The notes under the pieces: model-generated
What the model was told of the DNA's origin: nothing
The model's database searches: none
Seen by the model: the letters and a program-made list of their open reading frames with translations, nothing else
NCBI GenBank assembly: GCA_028551475.1
Contig: CM052356.1
Location: 1,250,001 to 1,314,000, forward strand
From: Casuarina equisetifolia
Taxonomy: Eukaryota > Streptophyta > Magnoliopsida > Fagales > Casuarinaceae
Direction of reading: 5' to 3'
DNA: 64,000 bases
Part shown: piece by piece, positions 12,391-23,850 of the stretch
Layout of the letters: each line of letters starts with the position of its first letter
Numbering within the stretch: the stretch's first letter is position 1
Translations under genes and position numbers: made by a program

Positions 12391-12800
12391 GTAATTGGAG
12401 TACTGGGAAGTGATATTCTGCCTTTTCAATTGCAAATAACTTGTGCTAGCTAGGCGAAAACCCACATATTCAGGCAAACTAAAAGACGACTTCAATGCTT
12501 TGGCGCTCTCTGGGTCCCTGGGTCTCAGGCATGTAGGAAACCAAAATTACTGTATTAGATTAACAACATAATCAAACCTTTTAACAACTGAAAGATAAAG
12601 TAACATTTGATTCAATATGGATGGTTTTTTAAACATGGTATGAGTTAAATCATGCTGAAATATTTCATAGTTTTTACATGTCTACAACTAAATTTGTGAT
12701 ATTTAGTTTCCTCGAGCTATTAACCCATCATTAGTTTGCCTTCTGTTTGACACTAATATCGAACGGATATATATCCAAAATTTTCATATGTACAATCATA

Positions 12801-13135
12801 AAACGATGCAATAGGTTAAAAGAGAGAAAATTGCAAACTGAGCCCTTAAGGATAATTAAATTATCTTTTGAAAGTTGAAATGATGATCCAAATATATTTA
12901 AATATATATATATATATTATGAATATGTGAATTTACTTATCTAAGAACAAATAAATACAAAATTTTAGGGACATATTATAACATTCTAACTTATTTAAAA
13001 GAAAATTAAGTTTAGAATCCTTCAATTATAACATAACAAAATATTTGTTTAAAAGGGTTTAATATTTTTAAATAAAGATACTCATCTATGTATTACTTTT
13101 TTGATTCTAGTTAATAAATACAAACATTGTTTTGC
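12801..13135. other. AT-rich spacer with short (AT)n microsatellite
   Basis: Contains an (AT)n run at about 12896-12918. No gene or element is recognisable. Confidence 0.6.
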
Positions 13136-14690
13136 TTGCCAAATTGAAGAATATTTTAAAGCTTTTTTTAAGTATAATTGGAGCACCTTATCATGACTAA
13201 AGGGATGACTCGATTGCCGTGCACTAGACTAGCTACAAATTCTAGTAGCTTGTCTAACATGCCTAAGTTTAATGTACTTCTAACTAGACTATCTTATTGA
13301 ACTAGTTTGCTAGTGAAGTAAATTTTTTTTATATATAAATATGTGAGTTTATTTTAATAGAAGTATAAGTTTACATTTATAAAATGTATTATACAAAAGC
13401 TTAGAGCTTATCTTAGTATTATAATTCATTTAAGAGAAACTAATGGAATAAACTTGGATTTTTATTCATTAGTTAACGTAAACTTTTCTTTTTGACGTAT
13501 CCATATCAACGAGTTGACATTTTTTTTTTGTTAAGATCTTGAAACAATAGTCTTTTTCAAGTTAAATATGAAAAAAGGCACTTGCTATTGCCAATTGATT
13601 TCATTGCAAATCTGGAACCAACTATGCCTATTTTATACAAAGATTCTTGGATGTTTTTAGAATATAATTTATCGTTTTTAGTGGCAACAATGCTAGCTAT
13701 AACAGCTAAACATGTTGGTTATGTAATAGACAAAACATTAGCTTATTTAAGAGTGAACTTTAGTTTTAGAAGGCCTCTCTAACTCTATGCCATAGAACCT
13801 TTTATATAAAAATTTATTATTGAAATTCTTTTACATTATGAATCCATTTACTTCATGGTAAAGATTCTTGGAGGTTAATGAGATTGTAAAACATATGTTT
13901 CAAAAGAACTTTATTCCAAGGTTTAAGCTTCAATAGCTCAAATTCCCCTTCTTTTTTTGGTGAACAAATTATTTGTTAAGCTATTCAATGAGATCTTTGT
14001 GTATTTATACTACTTGCTCATAGAAAATTCCTTAATCGTTTTCCCAATCTCATGAATTGCTTGTTTCATAGTAGAAATACTTGCATCTAGAATGAACATG
14101 TAAAAATTAGGATTAATTTTGTCAACAAAAACCTTCTTGCATAGCTAAGATTTTTCATTTCCTAATCTTTTATTCTCCTAAATATTTTATCTATTAGCTG
14201 TTGCAATTAACATGAGTTAGTCTTCATAATTAGAGGAAATCTAAACTATTTAATTAGGAATGTACCCATAGGGAAATGTAAGTGATTTAAAATATAGAGT
14301 TGTCCTTGCTTTAACAATCCTGAGAAGAATATTTGACAATTTTTTGGATTACATTATAAACTTATGAGTTCAACAGATTTCTCTAAGGCTTGTACAAGGC
14401 AAAGAATTGAAGCTATATTACTATGAGAAAAGAGGAACAAATCATCAACAAAACACAAATGAGTAGTTTTTAGGTTTGCAATGTGATTGAAGCTTAAATG
14501 TTGATATGGAGATCTTTGGAATAATAATTATATTTAGTATCTTCATAACCAATATAAATAAATATGGGGATAATAGGTTCCCTTCCCTCAATCCATTAGT
14601 AACTTCAAAATAACTTGTATATTTTCCATTGAAGTTTGCTAAGAATGTTATTGTAGTAATCTTACAAGTTTAAAGTTTCTAAACATATAT
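13136..14690 (-). mobile_element. Degenerate, 5'-truncated LINE ORF2, reverse strand
   Basis: Read on the - strand, the 14560-14650 region encodes 'NFNGKYTSYFEVTNGLREG' followed by NLLSPYL, the RT block before the catalytic site. Near 14410-14460 it reads 'THLCFVDDLFLFSH', so the catalytic Asp-Asp pair is still present. The region at 13900-14060 matches 45310-45430 (RT C-terminal part). Stops and frameshifts interrupt every frame. The element is cut at about 14690, where the hairpin repeats begin. Confidence 0.72.
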
Positions 14691-14726
14691 CTTTTTTCTT
14701 GATAAATCAAGAAAATCAAAAATAAT

Positions 14727-15039
14727 AACTTGTAAGAGGAAATTTAAAATTTCCTCCTACAAGTTTAAAGTTTCCGGACATCTGTCTTTGAGTGAGGTCC
14801 CTACGTCTGGAAATTCTATATCGTGAAAAGACGTACTAACTAATCTCGAACTTTAGGTTAATATTGCAATATCCTCAGCACCAAACAGAGTACATAAAAA
14901 ATAATAACCTGTAAGAGGGGATTTAAAATTTCCTCTTACAAGTTTAAGGTTTCCGAACATTTACCTTTTTTCTTGATAAGTCAAGAATATAAAAAATAAT
15001 AACGTGTAAGAGGAGATTTAAAATTTCCTCCTACAAGTT
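14727..15039. repeat. Three copies of a 39-bp near-perfect hairpin within partial tandem repeats
   Basis: Near-palindromes at 14727-14765, 14906-14944 and 15001-15039. Each has the arm 'aac(t/c/g)tgtaagagg' and the inverted arm 'cctc(c/t)tacaagtt' around an AT-rich centre. A second small palindrome (ttcttgataaatcaagaa) precedes the first hairpin and recurs, slightly changed, before the third. The sequence between hairpins repeats part of the A3 5' flank ('attctatatcgtgaaaagac' at 14814 and 15127). Confidence 0.75.
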
Positions 15040-16234
15040 TAAAGTTTCCGGACGTATGTCTTTAAGCGATAGAGGCCGCTTTACCAAGGCAAGAAAGTTG
15101 GAACTCAGAGTCGCTGAGTCTAGAAATTCTATATCGTGAAAAGACGTACTAACTAATATCGAATGCAATTTCCTAAGGACCAAACAGAGCACGTTATATT
15201 ATTTTATAAGACTAAGTGCGTTATTGGCATCACGGGATGTTAATGCCCTAATTATTTGTTGCTGCTGAATACGAAATGGCTCCACACGGTGTGAACTGAA
15301 GAAAAACTTTAACTTGCGTAATGGAAAAACGGTTTGACTAGGGCTTTCGGCCAGATGCAGAATTTCATTTAAGCTCGGTGGAGCCCATTGAAGCCCGTGA
15401 TCCTTCCTTCCAGCAGAATTTTCCGCCTGAAAACTGCCAAGATTAGACTATTAAAACCAGCAGCTATAAGAAGAAAGCGTCCTTGTTACATTTAGTTAAT
15501 TTGGTAACAAGAAGGAGATGATCATCAGCAGTCTCGTAGGGTGAAAAGCCAAGATAAAAAAAAGAAAAGAAAAAACTAGATGTAATCAAATGTCTGTAAC
15601 CACAGTGGATCGGGGAATCTTCATTTGTTCTAGTTAGGAGTTCTTGGTACGGATGATGACAATGAGTTATCATTAAAAACAGTGTGAAATTCTCCATCCA
15701 GGAAGAAATTGAGAATTTGTTTTCCCCAGGAGAAAATATTTGCCATAATGCTTGGCAGTGTGCAAGATGTAGTCTGATTTGAAGGGAGCCGTTAGAGGAA
15801 AATGGCTTTCTCTGGAAGCAAGTGGTAATGATCTAGTACCTTTTGTCACTCAGACAATCATGTTTTTGTTAGAAACTTGATTCCTTAACCAAGCCGTTAT
15901 GCAACAAGACGACTAAGGTAGGACAGATTTTATTAACTACCAGAGCACGATATCACATTGGCCACAGCCTTCTCCTACCAGAAGTTCAAATATAGCCATC
16001 TTGATTCTACGATTGTGCTAGATCAGAGGCATCAAACAGGTTCGAAACTGATCCCCCAGAAGTTGAACATGGCAACTTGTCGAGCCCCACCTTACAAGCA
16101 TCCAAATGTTTGCCAAAACCTGATTGCTTTGCCAGCTAAAATGTGAAGGCCACACATGGGTGTTTGGGTTTCTTTTACAATATTTTAAATATTTATGATC
16201 ACATCAAACTAAACACCTCACCCTACTTGAACTC

Positions 16235-16242
16235 TATAAAAG
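16235..16242 (+). promoter_or_regulatory. TATA box of gene 3
   Basis: TATAAAAG, 80 bp before the ATG at 16322, in a context shared with genes 1 and 2. Confidence 0.8.
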
Positions 16243-16321
16243 TCCCCCTCCCCTTCTTCGATCTTTACAGGGACTATATTGAGTTACTTGTTCTAAACCT
16301 TATTTTGCTAGGTTTCGGGAG

Positions 16322-16774
16322 ATGGCCTCCAAAAGCTCTGCTTCACTTGCTCTCTTCTTCTCTCTCAATCTTCTCTTCTTCTCCCTTGTCACTGCATGTA
16401 GTGGCTCATGCCGTGGTGGTAGTGGTGGTGGTGGTGGTGGTGGTGGTGGTGGTGGTGGTGGTGGAAGGAACCCAAACCCAAACCCAACCCCTACCCCCAC
16501 CCCCTCCTCCAGAGGTACATGCCCTAGGGATGCCCTTAAACTAGGCGTATGTGCTGGTTTGCTTGGCAGTTTGCTCAATGTTACCGTCGGCACACCTCCG
16601 GTAGCTCCTTGCTGCAGCCTCATCCAAGGCCTTGCCGACCTTGAGGCCGCTGTCTGCCTTTGCACAGCCATCAGAGCTAATATTTTGGGCATCAATCTCA
16701 ACATCCCGCTTTCCCTCAGCTTGCTTCTTAATGTTTGTTCCAGGAACGTTCCATCTGGATTCCGGTGTGCGTAG
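16322..16774 (+). CDS. Hybrid proline-rich protein, pure polyglycine variant (gene 3 of the A cluster)
   Basis: 150 aa. The signal peptide ends at about residue 25. Cys 26 and 30 follow, then an uninterrupted glycine run at about 35-48 encoded almost purely by GGT codons, then an NP/TP linker (50-61). The domain cysteines are 67, 77, 97, 98, 112, 114, 139 and 149, with normal HyPRP spacing. The last residues are GFRCA, where the other A copies have GFQCA, and there is VAPCC where genes 1 and 2 have VTPCC. It ends in the same TAG as its paralogues. It is probably secreted to the wall. The glycine run could act as a flexible spacer, but that is inference. Confidence 0.93.
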   Translation: MASKSSASLALFFSLNLLFFSLVTACSGSCRGGSGGGGGGGGGGGGGGRNPNPNPTPTPTPSSRGTCPRDALKLGVCAGLLGSLLNVTVGTPPVAPCCSLIQGLADLEAAVCLCTAIRANILGINLNIPLSLSLLLNVCSRNVPSGFRCA

Positions 16775-17340
16775 TCACACAAATTTCGTTTCTTTTCATG
16801 CTGTGGCTTGTTTGTTTCGCAATTTATGGTTTTCTAGTGGACTTGTGTCATGGAAGTGGGAATCCCTTGTTTCCCTTGTTGTGATGGTTTCCAGATTTGA
16901 GGGATAATTGAAATAAGTTTCATTATCAGTTCTACATATGTACTCTTACTAGAAAATGGAAAATGAATTTGTTTTATTTCGTCTTTTACTTCATTGTTTT
17001 CATTGAAGAAATTTTTATTATCCATCCTTTGAAGTAAAGCTGTGACAGTAGTACAGGCACCGAAATTGATTGCAAGTTACGAAAGCTCAACACTCCATGT
17101 TTACATAGAATACTAGGAAGTGATTATTCTGTCTCTTTAACTACAAATAACTTGTGCTAGCTAGGCGGCGACCTCCATGTTCAGGGAAACAAAAAGGTGA
17201 CTTCAATGCTTTGGCAAGCACGACAGCAAAATTACTGTATCAGATTAACAGCACTGATTTACAACATAATCAAACCTCTTAACCAATGAAAGATCTCTCA
17301 ACATTTGATTCAATGGGAATGGCTTTCTAAACAGTGTACG

Positions 17341-19270
17341 TGCAACATGATGCTGAAATACTCCAGATGTAACCCCTGGTGTTTGTACGTACATGCTCGT
17401 ACACTAAAGTGTATCAGATCATCAGAACACGCCAAGAATGTTCTCAGTTCTTTCGGGTTATACGGCTTTAGACACTGTTATACTCTTTTTCGTCCTTTAT
17501 TGATGGTGAACTTTGATAAAGTATTCGGGCAATTGGCAACCACTAGAACTGTTCTCCCCGTGACTAGAAATTTGGTGAAAAAGATGCAACCGTCCACATT
17601 AAGCAAAAAAAGGATGGAAAAGAAAAGATCCTTTTCACCGGCAGTGTGGAAAAGAACGATTTGACGCCTGATTATTTTATTTTGACTAACACAAGTTTCT
17701 CAAAAATCCAAACTACTGCATGTGGTTTCGAGGAAGCACCAGGACAGATGTTGGAGCTGCTGGCTCACCAAGTTGTCCTGGAAGAGCTCTAATGCAATCA
17801 TGGAAGAACTCCACTTACCAGAAAGTTTAAGTGAAAAACAATAGCTGTAACAGCAAAGGTCTTCCAATCCTCAGAATCATCACGCTTGAGGAGGGAAAAA
17901 AAAAAAAAACTATACCATATCATGCACAAGTTTCATTAATCATGCCTTTTGATATTCATTAATAGGAGTACTTCCTCAAACAATCTTAAAAGCAGAAAGG
18001 AATACGCTAATTTCTCTTTTTTTCATTTCAATTTTATATCTCATACATAGACAAGCCGATTATGCGTGGCAAAAGTCAGGATGTACAACTAATCCAATAT
18101 TATTATTGATTATAGATGAGAAAGCTGGTCCCCTACAACCTCCCTTTCACTCCCGTGAACCATTTTTGTCCATAAGCTTATATTATAATAGACAGTACAT
18201 GATAGAAAAATGGCCTTTTAGGGTGCTTAACCTAAAAGAATGATTAGAAACTACCAGTATGAGTGATTTCAATATCGAGTCGGTGGTGAGATCCCTCTAT
18301 AGTTTTCTGAAATTTTTAATCTTAAACAGCATGTCAAGATATTACACTGATCATGGTCGTTCTCTCCTTTCTATTCATATGTTTTGGGATAATCCCTTGG
18401 GTGTATATCTTAAGGAACAATATTTTTAGGTCACAGTTCTCAAAAATTTTAAGCAGTTCGATATGCAAGGTCTTATAGATAAAAATGCTAAGTAGATTAG
18501 AGTGAGCCATGTGGTTAAGGTTGGAAATCAAATTTGATTAGGTCTAGAGAACAGTCATGGCGAAACTTCCTTTTAGCAAATCATCCTTTTAGGCGAAAGT
18601 TAGATATTCTTTTGTTCTTCCCAGCATCTCAATGATTGCAATATAAACAATTTATGAAAAAGCTCCAAAGAGCTTCAACTTCCTGACTTGGAAATCCTTT
18701 CTATTTTGTTACCGCACGATGCATATTTCAAAGCAAAACCTCACACTAATGGGGTCAAAGGAGATTTCAGATTTAGGGCCTATAGAAAGAGCTCCGAAGA
18801 TATCCATTTTAATCATTTTGTCAACTCATTTAATATTATTCAAAATACATATGATGAGGGAAAAAGAGAGTAAACAGTCATGAAACATAACAAAAGATGA
18901 AACTTATATATCCCCTTCCTGTATGCCACAGGAGTTACACAGAGAACCTTCGCCCAGAAGAAAGAAAAACAAAGAGAAAAATAGATAGTGGCAATGGATA
19001 CTGAAAACCAAGTAACAACTGGTTGCTAGATGACTATCTTGAGATTTCTCAAAGGCAGCTCGGTCCAAGCAGCACGATCTGTACTCTTTCCTGTCTACGT
19101 GACGACAACGCCATAGTACTCAACTATTGAATGAGGCATTCAACACAGGAAAAACACCGGACTCACTAATGCACCAATTTCTAAGTCAAGTTACTCAGAA
19201 ACATTATTAGGGAAAAAAAAAATGCAAACTAACAGCATCAGTTAACGCGTTCTACAGTACCAAGATGAAA
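17341..19270. other. Intergenic region between convergent genes 3 and 4, nothing recognised
   Basis: A 119-codon open frame at 17305-17664 (+) has no recognisable domain and no paralogue in the window. Poly-A runs occur near 17897-17910. Neither strand gives a convincing gene, RNA or transposon. Confidence 0.5.
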
Positions 19271-19280
19271 ACTGAATACT

Positions 19281-19946
19281 CTAGAGAGGAGGACACACAA
19301 AACCAGGAGGCGGAGTCAACCCACAAGTTATTAGCACTTGAAGAGCTAGAGGGATGAAGATGTTGAGGTTGAGAAGCTTAAGCCTTATGGTAGTGCAGAG
19401 GCAAATGGCCGCCTCAAGCTCTAGCAGACCTTTAAGCACGGGACAGCAAACATTCTCGATCGGGTTGCCTAGTCCAAGGTGCACCAAACCTCCAAGTACA
19501 TCTACACAGAGTCCTAGTTTAAGTGCATTTATGGGACAAGTGGGTTGAGTGAAAGGGGGAGGATTGACACCAGGAACGCCACCGCCGCCCCCACCTCCTC
19601 CTCCTCCACCACCACCACCTCCTCCACCGCCTCCGCCCCCACCACCTCCGGAAGGAGGGTTACCGGTGTATGGTGGGTAAGGAGAAAGAGGCGGTGGGAT
19701 TGTCACAGGAGGGTTAGGGGTAACTATTGGAGGTGATATGACAACCGGTGGCTTTTTGGACGGTGGAGACACTTTTGGTCGTCCTCCGTGATGTGGTGGG
19801 TGTTTCGTGGTTGGTGGTTTCGGATGGCTTGGACGGTGGGAAGGTGGGTGTGGCTGTGTACACGGACCACAGGCATATGCTGCCGGCAACACGTTCAACA
19901 TGAAAATCATGAAGATGAAGAACGTGGCTGTGACCTTTGGACCCAT
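19281..19946 (-). CDS. Long hybrid proline-rich protein with 24-glycine run (gene 4)
   Basis: 221 aa. The signal peptide is residues 1 to about 25 (cleavage near AYA). A His/Lys/Pro-rich region (27-66) contains repeated P-P-x-x motifs, followed by a Pro-rich region (67-99) with VTIPPP and PPYTG motifs. Gly 100-123 form an uninterrupted run. The C-terminal eight-cysteine domain has Cys 137, 147, 167, 168, 182, 184, 208 and 218, keeping the x9/x19/x13/x1/x24(approx. 23-24)/x9 pattern. The sequence (NALKLGLCVDVLGGLVHLGLG, CPVLKGLLELEAAICLC) is clearly diverged from the other seven genes and resembles the large proline-rich HyPRPs thought to link plasma membrane and wall. It is a single copy here with no duplicated flank, oriented toward gene 3. 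The GGN run makes the length unstable. Confidence 0.93.
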   Translation of the reverse strand: MGPKVTATFFIFMIFMLNVLPAAYACGPCTQPHPPSHRPSHPKPPTTKHPPHHGGRPKVSPPSKKPPVVISPPIVTPNPPVTIPPPLSPYPPYTGNPPSGGGGGGGGGGGGGGGGGGGGGGGGVPGVNPPPFTQPTCPINALKLGLCVDVLGGLVHLGLGNPIENVCCPVLKGLLELEAAICLCTTIRLKLLNLNIFIPLALQVLITCGLTPPPGFVCPPL

Positions 19947-20011
19947 GGCTGCGGGTCCTCAAAGTTTCTACTAGAAACTGCTATGGGTTTTTGATGGGCT
20001 TGATCCTATGA

Positions 20012-20018
20012 TTATATA
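20012..20018 (-). promoter_or_regulatory. TATA box of gene 4
   Basis: Reads TATATAA on the reverse strand, about 66 bp before the ATG at 19946. It is unlike the TATAAAAG boxes of the A cluster. Confidence 0.65.
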
Positions 20019-20259
20019 GCTGAATTTGAAGACCAACCCGTGACTATTTTCTCTGACATGGAGGTAAAAATGAGGTAAATACCGAAGTCACAACAAAATT
20101 TTGCTAAAATCCAGAAAATGTAATGCACTCCAACACCTTCCATGCTGAACTTGAACAGGAAATTTTGGACCGTTGCAGGTCCTTTGCGAATTCCAATACC
20201 AAATCCGTGAATATGTTCGATTCGGTACCGAGTCTCACACCTTTCCATGACTCCCACTG

Positions 20260-21459
20260 TTTGTTTTCCATAAATTCCTATCCCTCTTGTAGAGTCGTGA
20301 TTATCTGGGTTTCTCTAATTGTCCATAGGGGCTTCCCGAAGATGAGTTTGCATGGTTTTGCAGTATACTTCTGAAGTTACAGCAAAGCATGAGGTGCATT
20401 TTTTGTCCATCCTCACCCTAGCTCTGTCGGTGCTGCAGAAAAAAGAAGTCTATCTGAACCTCAGCAGATAAAGCATAGGATTTTGAGGTGCAGACGTCTA
20501 TAACTTTTGAGATCATTTCACAATGTTAGCACGTGAACTTCCTATATTTTGTTTCCCAATATTTATTCATTTAGAGTATTAAATTTGAGTCATTAATGTT
20601 GCATGAGAAAGTAGACAAGCCAAATAAGTGGATTATGAAAATATTACATTAAGCTTTTAATACCAAATTGATTCCTTATCAAGCTAAACTAAACTCTATA
20701 AATAACTAGAGTTTCAGTGGTAATTACAACCATTGCAACTGTTGGTTTTCCCAGATTTTGACAAGTAGTCGAGTGGAACCGAGTCTTACGTTGACGCATC
20801 AGATGTAAGTAGTAAACTTATGTTTGGTTTTCCCCTTTATGAATGCTAATAAGATGAAGCATAGACAAAAAAGTACAAGCAAAAGCTTGTCTGTGGTGGA
20901 ATTAAATGAGATGACAACTATAACAATCTGCAAACGAGGGACCGCCTCGTTAGTACAAAGAGAGAGTAATACTAGGCACCTATGACACACCACGAGAATA
21001 GAAACAAAATAGACTGATGGATCAATCTCAACGAATGAAAGAAGAATCTTTTGGGGGTGGAGTTGAACAGATTGCATTCTAACTGCAGTAAACTAATTCT
21101 CTTTGTAGGTAGGAATCCTTTGATTCTTATTTTTTGGTTAATAAAATTGGATTGGACTATTGAATAAGTTCTTTCTCTTTTTGGATTCCCAATTTTGATG
21201 AAGTATGTTGCAATTCTGATAATCCAAGTCTTTATTCACCATTAAATGTTTTTCTCAGAATCCAAAACTAATTTGTACCTTTTTTTATTTGGAAGACTAG
21301 TTTGCTTTTATAACTAGATTGCACGCTTGAGAAGTCAGAAGTTAGGGTGTAGATTATTGGTTTCCTATAACGTTCCATTTTCAAGATCATGAGCCACATA
21401 TACAAAATAGCAAAAAGGTTGTATTGAATCCATGTATTATTCTTCAGAAATATTAAAAT
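20260..21459. other. Upstream region of gene 4 and spacer, nothing recognised
   Basis: Presumably includes the rest of the gene 4 promoter. Short open frames on both strands (for example 20799-21077, -) show no domain. Confidence 0.5.
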
Positions 21460-21783
21460 TATTAAGAGACTTGTATTCAATCTAAAAGTAAATTCAAGAG
21501 TGATGATATCCATTATATTATAAACAGCCACAAGGACTCTTGCCTTAGCAACAAGAGATAGTTTTTTCTTATTGTAACACACTCACTTACCACAATGGAC
21601 AATTAGAGACCAGCATGATGTCTTACCATAGGCTCAAGATTTAGTTTTATCCATAAAAATGATAAATGAAAAGTCTAGTTTCTAATACTATGTTAAGAGG
21701 CCTATTATTTAATTCAAAAATCTACTTAAGAAGTGATTATGCTCGTTATCTTATAAACAGTCCCATAGACCCATGCCTTAACA
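21460..21783 (-). mobile_element. Old TRIM-like element, 324 bp
   Basis: Two related terminal repeats at 21460-21550 and 21691-21783 begin TATTAAGAG / TGTTAAGAG and end GCCTTAGCA / GCCTTAACA. Both contain 'ttataaacag'. The sequence just inside the right repeat reads TAGTATTAGAAAC on the reverse strand, a decayed initiator tRNA-Met primer-binding site. No coding capacity. I do not see a target duplication, which fits its apparent age. Confidence 0.6.
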
Positions 21784-21789
21784 GTCTGG

Positions 21790-22540
21790 ACAGGTTTCTT
21801 ACATTGTAACAAAAATGAAAATGAATTACACACAAGATGTAAATATGGTAATGACATCCATTCACTCTTGCTTTAAACATTGGTGATACATGGATATGAC
21901 GCCGAAGTAATTAGCCGCGAAAGAGAACGGCCCAGTATGACAATAATGGTTATCACTCGTCTGTTTTTGCTTTTTGGTTATTTTCCTTTTGGGACTTTGT
22001 ATCTGTCTCTGTACTTCCCTTTTTTGGAAACACATATTATTATTTGGTAAAGACTATGATCCATTTTTGCATTTAATTTTTCAAAAGTGAAGAATTCAAG
22101 ACCTTTAATGTCATCCCTAAAATTACTTTTTTCTTGTAGCTTCTAGTAGAATGTTATTTGGAAAATCTGACTATTTTTTTCACAAATAGGAAATGGAACA
22201 TCAAAGAAATAAAACCCAAAATAACGAGAGAAAAATTTCACCAAATGCGATATTCTTAAACATAGACTCCCCTTCCTCTGGTTAAAAAAGATCTCACCCA
22301 ACAACAGTGTCCAATCAAGTGATTTGTACGCTCCTACTCAAAGATATTAAAAGAATAAAAAAATAACAAATCATCAAGCAAAAATGTTATCGTCAAGTCA
22401 CATTTAAAATATTTGTACAGATGAATGATATTCCAGGACACATTGTTCAGTACTTAAACATTGAAAGTATTTTTAAAAGCTTTTACAAAAAATATCCAAA
22501 ATTTCACTGTTGATTCCCATTCCAAAGTATCCCAACTTCT
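21790..22540. other. Spacer, nothing recognised
   Basis: AT-rich sequence between the TRIM relic and the first solo LTR, without coding or repeat signal. Confidence 0.5.
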
Positions 22541-22544
22541 ATTG

Positions 22545-23850
22545 GTAAATGATAACTCTATTTTTATAAAGTTATTTTACCTATTTTAGGCAATAAATAA
22601 CTTTAATAATTGTGAGAAAACATTTGAACTCCTTTTTATTTACCTAAATTTATTTTGTTTATGTAGCATAAGGAGGCAAGGAGAAAAGGGATGAACATGG
22701 AGAGCCTGATGCTTATTGTGTGACAAAATCATAATATCAAGATCAAGAGAGTCAAGATGGGCTTGGGCTTTGAATGATTGTTATTAGATTTTATTGTTAT
22801 TGGGTTTTCTAAATAATTAGAAAACTTAATCATATTAGGAGTTCAAAGCCTAATTAAATTAGGAGTTCAAAACCTAATTAAATTAAGAGTTCAAAACCCA
22901 ATTGTTTTAGATCTCTAAAACCCAATTCTACTAGGATAAAAGTAGGTCTAAACCTAAACTCTATTTAAGAGAAGAGAAGAGGCAAAAGAAAGGGAGGAGG
23001 AAATTGAGCACAACTCAAGAAAGAGGCCAAGAATTCAAGATTTTCTTAAAAAGAAGATAAAAAGGGTGACAGACTTCTTATTCTTGGATTCAAGATGCCT
23101 TCTTTATTCCCTATTATTATTCTTCCTCATTATTTTTTTATGCTTTAGTTTATTTTTGTTAGAGCTACGATGTAACCTAATTATGATGGTATGAATCTTA
23201 TGATTATTATGTTTTGCAAGATATTTTATTTATGTGAGTTATATATTATTATGCTTAATGTTTTTAAGTGATTGACCACTACTTGAAAGATTTGATGTGC
23301 ATGTTTGAGACTGAGAGGTAATAATATGCAATTGCTTCTTATAATATATAACCATGAATTAAATGTGGATAGACATATACCATGTTATTTGTGTGGCTTT
23401 TGGTGATAAGATAATCAAAAGATTTATTGTAAACTGGGAATGTTCATAGATCCTAATGCATTTGGTTTGTTTCAATTCACATATAGAAATATAGTGAATT
23501 AATGAACTAAGTAGGTTTGCTATACCTAGACATAGGATAGTAAATAAATTAGGAAGTTCCGCCATCACATAGATATTATCCCTTTTGCAAGCATACATAA
23601 TCTACATTAGTACCTCATAGTTATGGTGAAATTGGACACTCTAACATATTTTGTGTATTTAGTTTTATTAAATTTAGTTGATTAGTTTATTCTCTATCAA
23701 TTTGAATTTGTTAGATAAATTCTAAGAGTTGTTCACTGTTAGTAATTAGTTGGCATAGTAATCACCAATCTCTGTGAGACGATATTTTTCTTATTATTAT
23801 ATTACTTGTTCGACATGTTCACTTGCATTTAAAATTCACCGAACAGTAAA
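22545..23850 (+). mobile_element. Solo LTR with 5-bp target duplication (family S, copy 1)
   Basis: The LTR spans 22550-23845 (1296 bp), begins TGATAACTC, ends CACCGAACA, and is bracketed by gtaaa at 22545-22549 and 23846-23850. It aligns throughout with 37728-38976. A TATA-like 'ctatttaagaga' near 22963 suggests + orientation. No internal coding region adjoins it, so it is the product of LTR-LTR recombination. The start motif and length suggest a Gypsy-type family, but that is inference. Confidence 0.88.

Larger units (their letters stand above)
9240..12800 (+). repeat. Segmental duplication copy A2 (gene 2 with flanks)
   Basis: Matches A1 from the 'agtgctcctagttcttatct' block (9310) through the gene to the 'gatttagtttcctcgagcta' block near 12700. 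It is longer than A1 and A3 because of a LINE tail in the promoter (10461-10718) and a second, reverse-strand LINE tail in the 3' flank (about 12000-12390). The 9590-9775 part also matches the sequence before gene 3 (15050-15190). Confidence 0.8.
14740..17340 (+). repeat. Segmental duplication copy A3 (gene 3 with flanks)
   Basis: Aligns with A1 and A2 from the 'accaaggcaagaaagttgga' block (15083; 9654 in A2) through gene 3 to the 'acaacataatcaaacctctt' block near 17262. It has the empty LINE site at 15820-15835 and no insertion in the 3' flank, so it is the cleanest copy. Its extreme 5' part was duplicated locally with the hairpins. Confidence 0.78.

Noticed and set aside
1406-16782. Long antisense frames over genes 1, 2 and 3 (1406-1819, 11171-11671, 16300-16782, - strand), with proline-rich stretches
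   Set aside because: They are open in all three paralogues because the sense sequence is conserved and the antisense of GGT/GGC codons gives Pro codons. They lack a promoter, signal or known domain of their own.
17305-17664. 119-codon frame on the + strand
   Set aside because: No recognisable domain, no paralogue and ordinary spacer composition; open length alone is not evidence.
19354-19994. Several overlapping frames on both strands across gene 4
   Set aside because: Only the 221-aa frame has a signal peptide and the eight-cysteine pattern; the rest are shadows.
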